A stretch of 64,000 nt of DNA, taken from assembly GCF_014171595.1 (NCBI RefSeq), contig NZ_CP050451.1, positions 1,798,001 to 1,862,000 of the forward strand, written 5' to 3'. Below, one piece after another: positions 26,680-36,206 of the stretch (within the stretch, counting starts at the first letter, position 1; the number at the start of each line of letters is the position of its first letter). Source of the DNA: Massilia sp. Se16.2.3. GTDB taxonomy: Bacteria > Pseudomonadota > Gammaproteobacteria > Burkholderiales > Burkholderiaceae_D. Made by a program: the position numbers and the translations under genes. The notes beneath the pieces were generated by a model. The model was given only the letters and a program-made list of their open reading frames with translations, made no database searches and was not told the DNA's origin.

Positions 26680-26988
26680 TCGCCGGCCGCAAACGCCTGC
26701 GCCTGTACTCGCGCGCCTGGACGCGCGCTTCGGCCAGGACGACGAGGATCCGCGCGCCAGCCTGGTCAACCTGGTCGACGTGATGCTGGTGTTCGCCTGC
26801 GGCCTGATCGCCGCGATCGCCGGCAGCCAGGGGGCGCCTTGAAGGCACCGCGCCCGGTCGAGAAGGGCCGCCAGATCGAGCGCCCGGCCAGCGGCGCGAG
26901 CCAGGCCGGCAGCGGCTACGACCGCGTCGGCGAGGTGTACCGCGATCCGAAGACGGGCAAACTGATGCTGATCGAGCCGGCCAGGTGA
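26676..26988 (+). CDS. DUF2149 protein, ExbD-like partner (two frameshifts)
   Basis: About 104 residues when repaired. A short cytoplasmic start (MIAGRKRLRLYSRALDARFG), a single membrane helix (LVNLVDVMLVFACGLIAAIA) and a periplasmic tail ending in GSGYDRVGEVYRDPKTGKL. NLVDVMLVF is the ExbD/TolR-like signature of DUF2149. Two missing bases, near 26716 (CC run) and in the GGGGG run near 26830, split it into three frames. Start overlaps the ExbB-like stop (ATGA). Together with that protein it would form a proton-driven motor dedicated to the CobN-like subunit. The conserved tail makes the call solid despite the breaks. Confidence 0.78.
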
Positions 26989-27003
26989 GCTGCCCGCACT
27001 GCC

Positions 27004-27909
27004 TCAGCGGTTGCGGGTGCAGACATACACCGCGCCGCCCGTCACCAGGAAGCCCGCCAGCGCCATCGGCCTGAGCGTTTCGCCCAGCAGGACATAGCCC
27101 ATGCAGGCGGTCACGCCGGGAATGAGGTAGAACAGGCTGGCGACCTTGCTGGCCTCGCCCTTGCGCATCAGGACGAACAACAAACTGATCGACCCGATCG
27201 AGTTGACGGTGGAGAGCCAGGTCGAGGCGAACAGCAGGCGTGGCGTCCACTCCACCGCGAAGCCCTCGAAGCCGAGCGACAGGCCGCAGGCCACCATGCT
27301 GGCCACAAACAGCTGGACGAAGCCGCCGGTGCGCAGGTCCATCGCCGCGCAGTAGCGCTTCTGGTAGAGGGTGCCGAGGGTGATTCCGGCCAGGGCCAGC
27401 AGGCAGGAGCCGATACCGGCCAGGCTCGCGCCGCCTGTCCCCACCTTGTCGGCAACGACGAGCGCCACACCGCACAAGCCGCCGGCCAGTCCGATCCACT
27501 GCCGGGTGCTGGTTTTCTCGCCGAGGAAGAGCGCCGCGCCCAGTGCCGTGAACACCGGCATGGTGCCGACGACGAGCGCCGATACGCCGGCGCTGACGCC
27601 GAGCTTGAGCGCTGAATACAGCCCCGCGAACTGCAGCGCCTGCAGCAGCAGGCCGACCACGGCCAGATGGCCGAACTCGCGCCGGGTGGCGGGCCAGGGC
27701 GCGCGTGTGACCAGCGCGACCGCCAGCAGGATCAGGGCCGCCACGCCGAAGCGCAGGAACAGCAGCGTGAAGGGCCCCGCATACGGCAAACCGATCTTGC
27801 CGACGATGTAGCCGGTGCTCCAGGTCAGCACGAACAGGGTGGGCAGGGCGGGCAGCATCGGCAGGGACGGCGTGGCGGTGGAGGCTTTGGCGATGCTCGG
27901 GGCGGTCAT
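27004..27909 (-). CDS. EamA/DMT family transporter
   Basis: A 301-residue ten-helix inner-membrane protein with two EamA repeats (about residues 22-150 and 165-300). It differs from the tandem transporters at 11.8-13.7 kb, having the TWSTGYIVGKIGLPYAGPFT opening and GEKTSTRQWIG loop. It is divergent from a LysR gene, a common pairing where the regulator controls the exporter. Converges with the DUF2149 gene 15 bp away. Substrate is not predictable. Confidence 0.85.
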   Translation of the reverse strand: MTAPSIAKASTATPSLPMLPALPTLFVLTWSTGYIVGKIGLPYAGPFTLLFLRFGVAALILLAVALVTRAPWPATRREFGHLAVVGLLLQALQFAGLYSALKLGVSAGVSALVVGTMPVFTALGAALFLGEKTSTRQWIGLAGGLCGVALVVADKVGTGGASLAGIGSCLLALAGITLGTLYQKRYCAAMDLRTGGFVQLFVASMVACGLSLGFEGFAVEWTPRLLFASTWLSTVNSIGSISLLFVLMRKGEASKVASLFYLIPGVTACMGYVLLGETLRPMALAGFLVTGGAVYVCTRNR

Positions 27910-28006
27910 GGGTATCTCCGGTGGGATCGATGCATCGAGCTTAAGATGTCATCAGTTCCGATACAATGCCTCGACTGGATAAAACATTGTTTCCGAATTG
28001 GATACC

Positions 28007-28937
28007 ATGGAAGAGATCAAACCACGCGAGTTCAGCGACATCTGGGCATTCGTTCGTGTCGTCGAGACCGGCACGTTTTCGGAAGCCGCACGCCAGATGG
28101 GCACGACGAAGGCCGCCATCAGCAAGCAGGTGGCGCGCCTCGAGCACGCGCTGCAGACCAAGCTCCTGAACCGGTCGACGCGCCGCATCGGCATGACCGA
28201 AGCGGGCCGCGAGATCCACCAGCACGCCGTGCGCATGGTGGAAGAGGCCAGGGCGATCGAAGCGACGATCGCCGGGCTGCAGCAGGGGCCGAGCGGCACC
28301 CCTGCGTGTGACGACCTCGATGGCCTTCGGGAACGCCCAGCTGGCGCGGCTGCTGCCCGAGTTCATGGCGCGCTATCCGGACATCACGGTCGTCATGAAC
28401 CTGAACGATCGCCGCGTCGACCTGGTGGAAGAGGGTTTCGACATCGCGCTGCGCCTGACCGCGCAGGTCGACCTGCAGACCGCCGTGGCGCGGCCCGTCG
28501 GGCGGCTCCGCCACGCGCTCGTGGCCGCCCCGGGCTACCTCGCGTGCCGCGGCAGGCCGCAAACGCTGGCCGACCTGCGCGACCACCAATGCATCGTGTT
28601 CGGCGAATCGCGCAGCGCCACCTGGACCTTCATGGTGGACGGCGAGCGCTCGCCGCTGAAGGTAGTAGGTGCCCTGGCCGCCAACAGCAGCCAGTCGCTG
28701 CGCATGGCCATGCTGGGCGGCGCCGGCATCGCGCTGCTGCCGACCTACATCGTCGGCGAGGACATCGCCCACGGCCGCGCCGAACGCCTGCTACCCGACG
28801 TGCAGCCACTGGGACTGTTCGGCGACCAGCTCTATGCCATCTACCTGCAGGACCGCTTCCTGCCGCCGAAGGTGCGGGTATTCATCGATTTTTTGGTGGA
28901 GAAGATTGGCGAGCATCCGGAGTGGGATGCGTTTTGA
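28007..28937 (+). CDS. LysR family regulator (frameshifted)
   Basis: About 309 residues when repaired. The winged helix-turn-helix is at residues 5-65 (FVRVVETGTFSEAARQMGTT then KAAISKQVARLEHAL). The effector domain starts TSMAFGNAQLARLLPEFMAR. The frame breaks at a CCCC run (28299-28302): removing one C gives the expected GPSGTLRVTTSMAFG. The start is uncertain: ATG 28007, or TTG 27998 three codons earlier. It is divergent from the EamA transporter gene, with about 100 bp between the starts, which probably contains its operator. Subfamily resembles DsdC/CrgA-type regulators of Proteobacteria. Confidence 0.8.
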
Positions 28938-28940
28938 AAC

Positions 28941-29384
28941 TCAATCGATGTTGTAGAGTTCGTACCGTCCACTCGAGATGTTCTTCTTTGCCGATTCGAT
29001 CTCATCCTGGTCGCGCACCAGGTACGAGATGTCGGACCCGTTGGCTAAAGCGGCGCGGAAGAAATAGTTTTTGTTCGCTTCAAATTCGACGGGAATGTAC
29101 AAGCTCGGAAACCCCTGCAGTTTGTATTCGTACGTCCCCGGGTTGGCCTCGTAGTACCCATATTCGCCCGTATTCAGGGGAATCTTCGGCTGGCCCTTGA
29201 TCTCGAAATTCACGTCCATCAGCGACCCGATGATCCCCGTTTTCCATTGGTAGACATAAACGCCAGCTTTTCCTTCGGTGGGTTTCGTGAAGTTGGATGT
29301 CGTATCCAGATTCAGGTCTTTATAGGGCGTCACGGCGCAGCCGGACAGTAACAGGGCACTCAGAACGATCGATACTATTTTCAT
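28941..29384 (-). CDS. DUF2846 lipoprotein
   Basis: A 147-residue lipoprotein with lipobox LLSGC (Cys16). The mature region has the DUF2846 pattern: GKAGVYVYQWKTGIIGSLMD, IPLNTGEYGYYEANPGTYEY and ANKNYFFRAALANG. DUF2846 proteins are small beta-rich envelope lipoproteins without a fixed function. Lower GC than its neighbours (many AAA, ATT and TTC codons), which may indicate a separate origin. It converges with the LysR gene, the stops being 4 bp apart. Confidence 0.82.
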   Translation of the reverse strand: MKIVSIVLSALLLSGCAVTPYKDLNLDTTSNFTKPTEGKAGVYVYQWKTGIIGSLMDVNFEIKGQPKIPLNTGEYGYYEANPGTYEYKLQGFPSLYIPVEFEANKNYFFRAALANGSDISYLVRDQDEIESAKKNISSGRYELYNID

Positions 29385-29434
29385 GTTGCTTTAACTTGTT
29401 GCGGTAAATTTTCGTGGATTGGCTACACCGGGCG

Positions 29435-31060
29435 TCAAACCGCCCCGAGCAGCCGCAAATGCTCGTCATCGAGCACACTGTCGACCATCGCGTCGATACG
29501 CCGGTCGCCATCCGCGATCGCCAGATCCAGTTCCGCCAGGACAGCCCCATGCTCGCGCTGGCGGCGCACGCCGAAGAGGTCGAGGCGCTCGATGGCATAC
29601 ACCAGCAAGGCACTGGATAGGCCGGTCATGGTGGCAACGAGCACGGCGGCAACCGGTCCGGCCAGGGGCGCCAGCGGGGGAAGGTGGGTGGCGAACAGGG
29701 CGGTGATCGCCTTTTCCGCCACTTCCTCGGCCATGATGCCCAGCGAAGTCGTCAATCCGGTCGCCAACAGCTTGAGGGCCGCGTCGCCGGCCTGCGCGCG
29801 CGTCATGCCCTTGGGTGGGAACAGCGCCAGCTTCAGGGCCGACAGGATCGCCATCATCCCCTCCCGAATGACGCGCACGACGCGCTTGCCGGTGGTGACC
29901 AGCATGTTGATCAGCATGGTGGCGAGGTTGCTGAGGAAGCCGCTGATGGCGCCATCCTTGAATGCGGCCAGCGTGTCTTGCCATTTCGCCGCGACGCGTT
30001 TGACGATCCTTCCCAGCCGCTTGCGCAGCGCGTCGAAAAAGCCCGCGCTGCCGGTATCGCCACGCAGGCCTTTCCTGTAGGCGTCGAGGACTTCATCGAA
30101 GCTCGCGGTAAGGAATTCGGTCAGCAACAGGCCGACTGCCTGCTGCAAACCCATCTTGCCGGCTTGCCCGGTGCCCGTTGCGACCGCACGCTCGCCATAG
30201 TAGGCCGCCTTGTCGCCCAGGCCTGGTGCGTGTTGTGAAGCGGCGCGCTGGCCGCGTCCGATGGCGGGCTTGACGCGCCGGTCGTCGAGGCCGTAGCGCT
30301 CCTTGTTGTTGCGGCCGCTGCCGTCGGTGGCCTGGCTGTCGCGCCATTGGTCGAGCGCTTTTTGCTGCTTGGAGCGGTTGGCGCCATTCGCGGTCATGGC
30401 AAAGTTGTCAGGGTCGGCGCCAAAGGCCTCCTTTTTCCCCTTGTCCTGCATGAAGCCGCCTTCATTGTGGTACTGGTTGACCGAGTAAATGTGGTCGCAG
30501 TCCGCCTGCGAATAATCGAGCAGCTCGCCCGAGTATTCGTCCACGATCATCTGGGAATCGGGATGGATGCTCGCATCCCGGTATGTGCCGCGCGCCGTCT
30601 TGTAGGCCTGCCCGGCGTATTCTTCGCGCTTGAATTCGTCCTCGCTGCGCGCATACACGCCTTCTTTGGCATTGTGCACGGTGGTGACGTTGCCGCCCGC
30701 CTTGTCGGCCGCCGCGAGAACCTGGCCGAGGCCGAAGGGACCGGCGATCCCGCGCAGCACGGCATTGCGGCAATCGCCAAGCAGCGCGTCCATGCGTTCG
30801 CTATCCCAGCGGGTGCGCAACTGGGCTAGCAGTGCGCGCGTCTCGCGGTTCGAGACGCCGACCGGCGCATTCCACGCCGCCATTTCGGCCGCGTGCTCCT
30901 CGAGCATCTCGTCCAGGATGGCATGGGCCGCATGGCTGGTGCCTGTGCTGTCGGTTCCGTCGGTGGGCACGCGGTAGGAGGCGATGCCGGCGCGGTGCTC
31001 CCGCAAGGTATCGAGCCGGGCCTTTTGCTTGCGGTGCAGTTCGGCGCGTGACGGTTTCAT
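29435..31060 (-). CDS. Large protein with an HNH-like motif and hydrophobic C-terminal half
   Basis: A 541-residue protein I cannot assign to a named family. The middle (about residues 175-235) has the sequence YSQADCDHIYSVNQYHNEGG then FGADPDNFAMTANGANRSKQ, which fits the DH...N...N/K spacing of HNH-type nuclease motifs. The C-terminal half (about residues 295-525) alternates amphipathic and hydrophobic helices (ISGFLSNLATMLINMLV; AALKLLATGLTTSLGIM; GPVAAVLVATMTGLSSALLV), so it may associate with the membrane. The start overlaps the stop of the TerB-like gene (ATGA). A nuclease fused to a membrane helical region and paired with TerB suggests stress or phage defence, but this is inference. 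Confidence 0.6.
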   Translation of the reverse strand: MKPSRAELHRKQKARLDTLREHRAGIASYRVPTDGTDSTGTSHAAHAILDEMLEEHAAEMAAWNAPVGVSNRETRALLAQLRTRWDSERMDALLGDCRNAVLRGIAGPFGLGQVLAAADKAGGNVTTVHNAKEGVYARSEDEFKREEYAGQAYKTARGTYRDASIHPDSQMIVDEYSGELLDYSQADCDHIYSVNQYHNEGGFMQDKGKKEAFGADPDNFAMTANGANRSKQQKALDQWRDSQATDGSGRNNKERYGLDDRRVKPAIGRGQRAASQHAPGLGDKAAYYGERAVATGTGQAGKMGLQQAVGLLLTEFLTASFDEVLDAYRKGLRGDTGSAGFFDALRKRLGRIVKRVAAKWQDTLAAFKDGAISGFLSNLATMLINMLVTTGKRVVRVIREGMMAILSALKLALFPPKGMTRAQAGDAALKLLATGLTTSLGIMAEEVAEKAITALFATHLPPLAPLAGPVAAVLVATMTGLSSALLVYAIERLDLFGVRRQREHGAVLAELDLAIADGDRRIDAMVDSVLDDEHLRLLGAV

Positions 31061-31708
31061 GCCAGGCTGGCTTCGTAGTTGACCGACATCGATTTCCAGC
31101 GCGCGATGAATTGTTCTTCGTGCGTGTTGACGACGCCATCCGCATGGGCGATCACGTCGACGATATCGTCGATATCCCGTTTCGGCAGCCCGGCGTGCTT
31201 GGCATACTGCAGCGCCTGCGGCAGGGTAGGGGGCTTGGCGGTCAGCCTGGCCACGCGCTCGCTGAGGACGGGCGGCAGGTTGGCGGCGCTGCAGCCGGCA
31301 ATGAACTGGTCGAGTTCCTGGCGCTCTTCGTCGCAGATGACACCGTCTGCATTCGCGATGGCCAGGCCCACCGCGTACATGGCGACGAGCTTCTTCTCGA
31401 AGTCCTGGTAAGCCTGCAGGCGCTTGGCCAGCGCGGCCATCTTCTTTTCATACTTCGTCTGGGCCGCGCGCTCCCCGGCTTTGGTGCCTTCGGCCACCCC
31501 TTTCCGGTAGGCCGTATCGCTCGCGCTGGACGCGTGATCGACCGCCGCGGCGGCGGGCGCCGATGCCGGCGCCAATCGCCGCTCCGGCCGCGGTCGTCGT
31601 GCCGAGCGCGCCAATGGCGACGGCAAGCGAACTGCCGCCGGTCATCGGCGCCAGCACGACGGCGCCGACGCCGCCGGCGACGTAGGCGAGGCATTTAAAG
31701 AATCCCAT
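31057..31708 (-). CDS. TerB-like protein with glycine-rich hydrophobic N-terminus (frameshifted)
   Basis: About 216 residues when repaired. The N-terminus (MGFFKCLAYVAGGVGAVVLA to GAAIGAGIGA) is glycine-rich and hydrophobic. The C-terminal part has the acidic TerB pattern LVAMYAVGLAIANADGVICD then EERQELDQFI, repeated as IDDIVDVIAHADGVVNTHEE. The frame break is near 31560 (one extra base). A CAGGAG ribosome site supports ATG 31708. TerB-like proteins bind divalent metal at acidic motifs and occur in tellurite-resistance and other stress systems. Coupled by ATGA to the HNH-like gene, so the two probably work together. Confidence 0.68.
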
Positions 31709-31963
31709 GTAGTTCTCCTGATGAATCGTGGAAGCTGCCGGGAGGGCAGCGAGCAATCCGCTATGGTAGACGCAAAGTTCCGTAAGGAAACTATTGAATA
31801 CTCACATTGCATGAATTCCGCGAGCGCGGGAGCGTTGCCGGCACAGTGCGGGACTTCAAGCTGGGAACTATGTGGAACCGGACTTCGATTTCTCCTGAAA
31901 AACCGTGCGTTTTCGCCTGTGATATCGTCGTGCTCACATTCTGGACAGCCAAAGGGAGAAAGA

Positions 31964-32725
31964 ATGCAGCGTTTCACCGATAAAGCCGTACTGATCACGG
32001 GCGCCGCTTCCGGCATCGGCCTGGCGGCTGCCCACCGCTTCCTCGACGAAGGCGCCCGTGTCGTGATGCTCGATATCGACGAAGCCAGCCTCAGGAAAGC
32101 GGCCGCGAAACTGCCGCAGGACCGCATTCTCGTCCAGGTCGGTGACACGGCCGACAGGAAGACGGCAACGGCTGCCGTCAAGGCGGCGGTCGAGCGTTTC
32201 GGCGCGCTGCATATCCTGGTCAATAACGCCGGGATGGCCACCGAAGGCGACATCACACAAACCAGTGAGGAAGACTTCGAACGCGTGATGGCCGTGAATG
32301 TCGCTGGCTACTTCCATATGGCGAAGGCGGCGATGCCAGAACTCGTCAAAACACGCGGTTCGATCGTCATGACTTCCTCCGTCTCGGGCCTTGGCGGCGA
32401 CTGGAATCTGTTCGCCTATAACACCTCGAAGGGAGCCGTGAGCAACATGGTGCGCGCGATGGCGATGGATGCGGCAAAGGACGGGGTGCGCGTGAATGCG
32501 GTCAATCCGAGTTTCACCAAAACCGGCATGACCGAGGACATGGTGAGCGATCCCGAACTGGTCGCCAAGTTCAGGGAACGCATGCCGCTCGGCGCGCCCG
32601 AGGATCCGGAAGGTGTCGCGGCGGCGATGGCTTTTCTCGCCAGCGAGGACGCGCGCCTCATTACCGGCGTCAATCTGCCGGTCGATGCGGGCCTGCTGGC
32701 ATCGAACGGGCAGCCGCCGCAGTAA
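31964..32725 (+). CDS. SDR family NAD(P)-dependent oxidoreductase
   Basis: A 253-residue classical short-chain dehydrogenase. The cofactor motif TGAASGIG (about residues 12-19), NNAG (about 86-89), catalytic Ser in TSSVSG and the YxxxK pair in YNTSKGAVSN are all in place. Asp at the end of beta-2 (MLDID) favours NAD. Substrate cannot be told from sequence. A GGGAG ribosome site precedes the ATG. It is transcribed alone and converges with the rhomboid gene across a tandem repeat. Confidence 0.88.
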   Translation: MQRFTDKAVLITGAASGIGLAAAHRFLDEGARVVMLDIDEASLRKAAAKLPQDRILVQVGDTADRKTATAAVKAAVERFGALHILVNNAGMATEGDITQTSEEDFERVMAVNVAGYFHMAKAAMPELVKTRGSIVMTSSVSGLGGDWNLFAYNTSKGAVSNMVRAMAMDAAKDGVRVNAVNPSFTKTGMTEDMVSDPELVAKFRERMPLGAPEDPEGVAAAMAFLASEDARLITGVNLPVDAGLLASNGQPPQ

Positions 32726-32748
32726 GCATTGATCCAGCCCCAACCGCT

Positions 32749-32936
32749 GGGGTCAGGTCTGACAAATGGACACGAGCTCTGCCTTTAAGTCGGCAGTGAA
32801 GGGCGTGCGGCTGAGATCGTGTCCGAATGTCAGACCTGACCCCGGTTTCGAATGGACACGAGCTCTGCCTTTAAGTCGGCAGTGAAGGGCGTGCGGCTGA
32901 GATCGTGTCCGAATGTCAGACCTGACCCCCGGTTTC
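32749..32936. repeat. Tandem 86-bp repeat with GGGGTCAGGTCTGAC inverted ends
   Basis: The unit starting AATGGACACGAGCTCTGCCT occurs at 32765 and again at 32851, almost identical over 86 bp. It ends in GTCAGACCTGACCCC, the inverse of GGGGTCAGGTCTGAC at 32749. A single element with inverted ends seems to have been duplicated in tandem. It lies between the convergent SDR and rhomboid genes. The terminal inverted repeats suggest a small non-autonomous mobile element. Confidence 0.82.
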
Positions 32937-32987
32937 GGTTTCGCGGTTTCGCGTATTTCTTCATTTCTTGTCCGCCAGCGAAGCCGC

Positions 32988-34057
32988 TCATCCACCAGGT
33001 TTCACTACGCCACGTCCCTCCGGCACATGAATCGATCGTGCCAGCAAATGCCCCGCCAGCCAGCCCCCGATCAGCCCACCGATATGCGCGGCATTGTCCG
33101 TGTGCGGATACACAAACCCCATCCACAGGCTGAACAGCAGGAAGGGCAGCAATGAGCCGCGCAGTTCGGTAACGACCGTCGGCGGCACGCCGCTGTGCGG
33201 GCGCGAGAGGAAGGCGAGCAGGCCGCCGATGATGCCGAAGATGGCGCCGGACGCGCCCACGCTGCTGACCGGCGCATGCCGCAGCACGCTCCACAACACG
33301 CTCGACAGGCTGCCGCTGACGCCGGCCAGCAGGTACAGGCCGGCAAAGCGCGTGCTGCCGAAGATGCGCTCGGCGAGCGTGCCGACCTGCCACAGCGCCA
33401 GCATGTTGAAGCCCGGTGCCAGATGCTCCCGTGCAGGAACATCGAGCTCACCAGGCGCCAGTACTCGCCCTGGCCCAGCGTCAGGCGGCCGATGTTCGCG
33501 CCCCAGTCGCGCAGCAGGGAAGCCTGCAGCGATGCGTCGGCCGCGGCCGGATACAGCGCGAACATCCGCCGCATCGGGCCCACCAGCGCGGCCTCGTAAT
33601 GGCGCCGTGCCAGCCACATCAGGGCGAACAGGCCGACGTTCGCCGCCAGCAGGCCCCAGATCACGGGCGTCGACGGCGTCCAGTAGTCGATGCGGTCGTG
33701 GAAAACGGCGTTTTCCTCGTGTTCCTGCCTGAAACGTTCGGTCTGGCGCGCCGGCAGCAGGGCGACGATGCGCTGCGCCGTTGCCGCATCGGCGACGGAA
33801 AAGCCCACCGTCACGTCTTCGTCCACGCCCAGCACGTCGAACCAGACGTCCTGGCCATTGTCATAGGCGTTGACGATGTCGGCCATGCGCAGCCGTTCTT
33901 CGCAGCGCTGGGGCAGGCGGAAGGAGCGCTGGCGGCTGCCGCGCACGATCACGAAGTCGTCCTGCACCTCGAGCGTGCCCGGACCGCGGAAGCGGAAGGG
34001 ATTGGTCGGCCAGCGCGAACCGGCCATGTAGAAACGGACGTCGAAGCGTGCACTCAC
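32988..34057 (-). CDS. Rhomboid family intramembrane serine protease (frameshifted)
   Basis: About 356 residues when repaired. A soluble N-terminal domain (about 1-125) precedes the membrane core, where the nucleophile sits in GASGAIFGIIGG and the histidine in AAHIGGLIGG. The front half carries YWRLVSSMFLHGS; the frame breaks just there (about 33420-33430), where one base is missing, then continues as HLAPGFNMLALWQVG. Rhomboids cleave membrane proteins within the bilayer. The start is uncertain: GTG 34057 overlapping no gene, or ATG 34027. It follows the cobalamin adenosyltransferase gene by 17 bp on the same strand. Confidence 0.82.
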
Positions 34058-34074
34058 TCCCACCGGCACGTCCC

Positions 34075-34629
34075 TCAGCCGCGCTGGCGCTGGTGGTTCC
34101 AGAGCACGTCGCTGCCGCCGGCAAAGCGGTTCAGCACGCGCGCGAGCACGAACATCAAATCGGACAGGCGGTTCACGTATTGACGCGGCTGCGGATTGAT
34201 CGTGTCTTCTTTCGACAGGGCGACGATGGCACGTTCGGCGCGGCGGCAGACGGTGCGGCATACGTGGGCGGTAGAAGCCGCGCGCGAGCCGGCCGGCAGG
34301 ATGAATTCCTTCAGGATCGGCAGGTCGGCATTGTATTTTTCCAGCAGGCCGTCCAGGCGCGCCACGTGCTCGTCCTTGATCATCTGGTAGCCGGGGATGC
34401 ACAGCTCGCCGCCGAGGTCGAACAGGTCGTGCTGGATGGTGACGAGTTCTTCGCGCAGGTCAGGCGGCATGTCCTCGCACAGCAGCAGGCCGACGAAGGA
34501 GTTCAGTTCGTCGACTTCGCCCAGTGCATGGATGCGCGCGCTGTCCTTGCCGGTGCGGCTGCCGTCGCCCAGGCCCGTGCTGCCGTCGTCTCCGGTGCGT
34601 GTGGCGATTTTGGAAAGTCGATTACCCAT
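34075..34629 (-). CDS. PduO-type ATP:cob(I)alamin adenosyltransferase
   Basis: A 184-residue five-helix bundle protein. The signature N-terminus (KIATRTGDDGSTGLGDGSRTGKDSARI), GEVDELNSFVG and the C-terminal RTVCRRAERAIVALSK with the downstream NRLSDLMFVLAR are all typical of PduO/MMAB-type enzymes. It makes adenosylcobalamin from cob(I)alamin and ATP. This indicates that the organism uses AdoCbl, which fits the riboswitch and the CarH-like regulator in the same window. The rhomboid gene follows on the same strand. Confidence 0.92.
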   Translation of the reverse strand: MGNRLSKIATRTGDDGSTGLGDGSRTGKDSARIHALGEVDELNSFVGLLLCEDMPPDLREELVTIQHDLFDLGGELCIPGYQMIKDEHVARLDGLLEKYNADLPILKEFILPAGSRAASTAHVCRTVCRRAERAIVALSKEDTINPQPRQYVNRLSDLMFVLARVLNRFAGGSDVLWNHQRQRG

Positions 34630-34702
34630 GATTATGTCCAGACCCTGAAAAAGATAGCCCGAGGATACGACAAATCGATGTGATTGTGCTTAGAATCGCA
34701 GG

Positions 34703-36198
34703 ATGTCCGCCCCTCTCCAAGCGTCCCCCACCGTGTCCCCCCCGAGCGCCGCCGCCAGGTCGCCGCGGCGCTGGGCGCAAGGCTGCCCGATGGCGTCGTC
34801 CTGCATGCCCCCGAAGACACGCGTCCCTACGAATGCGACAGCCTTGCCGCCTATCGCCAGTTGCCGATGGTCGTCACGCTGCCGCGCAGCGAAGACGAGG
34901 TGCTGGCAATCCTGGCCGTCTGCCGCGAACTTGGCGTGCCGATCGTCCCGCGCGGCGCCGGCACCGGCCTGTCCGGCGGCGCGCTGCCCATTGCCGACGG
35001 CGTGGTGTTGTCCACGGCGCGCCTGAACCGGATTGTGCGCGTCGACCCGCTGGCGCGCACGGCGGTCGTGCAGCCGGGCGTGCGCAACCTCGCCATTTCC
35101 GACGCGGCCGCGCAGTACGGCCTGTACTACGCGCCCGACCCGTCCTCGCAGATCGCCTGCACCATCGGCGGCAACGTCGCCGAGAACTCGGGCGGCGTGC
35201 ACTGCCTCAAATACGGCCTCACCGTGCACAACGTGCTGCGCGTGCGCGTGGCCACCATCGACGGGGAAATCATCGAACTGGGCAGCGAGGCGCTGGACGC
35301 GCCGGGGCTCGATCTGCTGGCGGTCTTCATCGGCTCGGAAGGCATGCTCGGCATCGTGCTGGAAGCGACCGTCAAGCTGGTGCCGAAACCGGCGGCGGCC
35401 CAGGTCATCATGGCGTCTTTCAATGACGTGGTCACCGGCGGCGACGCGGTGGCGAGCGTGATTGCGGCCGGCATCATCCCCGCGGGCCTCGAGATGATGG
35501 ACCGTACCTCGTCGCGCATGGTCGAACCGTTCGTCCGCGCCGGCTACGATCTCGACGCGGCGGCGATCCTGCTGTGCGAGGCGGACGGCACGCCCCTGGA
35601 GGTGGTGGAGGAAATCGAACGCATGACGGCCGTGCTGCAGGCGGCCGGCGCCAGTGCGATCGCGGTGTCGCAGACGGAAGCGGAGCGCATGCGCTTCTGG
35701 TCGGGGAGGAAGAACGCCTTCCCGGCGGCGGGGCGCATCTCGCCGGACTACTACTGCATGGACGGCACGATCCCGCGCAAGAAGCTGGCGCAGGTCCTGT
35801 CCGGCATCGAGGCAATGGAGCAGACCTACGGCCTGCGCTGCGCGAACGTGTTTCACGCGGGCGACGGCAACCTGCATCCGCTGATCCTGTTCGATGCCAA
35901 CCAGCCGGGCGAATTCGCCCGTGCCGAAGCCTTTGGCGCGGCCATCCTGGCGCTGTGCGTGGAAGTGGGCGGCACCATCACGGGCGAGCATGGCGTGGGC
36001 ATGGAGAAGATCAATTCGATGTGCGTGCAGTTCGGACGGCTTGAGCTGGACATGTTCTTCGCCGTGAAGCGCGCTTTTGATGAGCCGATGCTGCTCAACC
36101 CGGACAAGGCGATCCCGACGCCGCACCGCTGCGCCGAATTCGGCAAGCTGCACGTGCACAAGGGGAACGTGCCGTTCCCGGACCTTCCACGCTTTTGA
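34703..36198 (+). CDS. glcD: Glycolate oxidase FAD-binding subunit GlcD (frameshifted near the start)
   Basis: About 498 residues when repaired. The FAD-linked oxidase domain begins LPMVVTLPRSEDEVLAIL with the GAGTGLSGGALP FAD motif, and the C-terminal domain includes VFHAGDGNLHPLILFD and TGEHGVGMEKI. At the 5' end the natural start MSAPLQASPTVSPP lies in another frame; one base is missing from a run of C (34737-34743). An uninterrupted alternative starts at ATG 34684 but gives an unusual N-terminus. Works with GlcE and GlcF to oxidise glycolate to glyoxylate at the inner membrane. First gene of glcDEF. Confidence 0.9.
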
Positions 36199-36206
36199 AG
36201 TCGACC

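Noticed and set aside
32851..32936. Small coding gene in the 86-bp repeats
   Set aside because: Open frames exist in the repeat but differ between copies at the boundaries and have no ribosome site.
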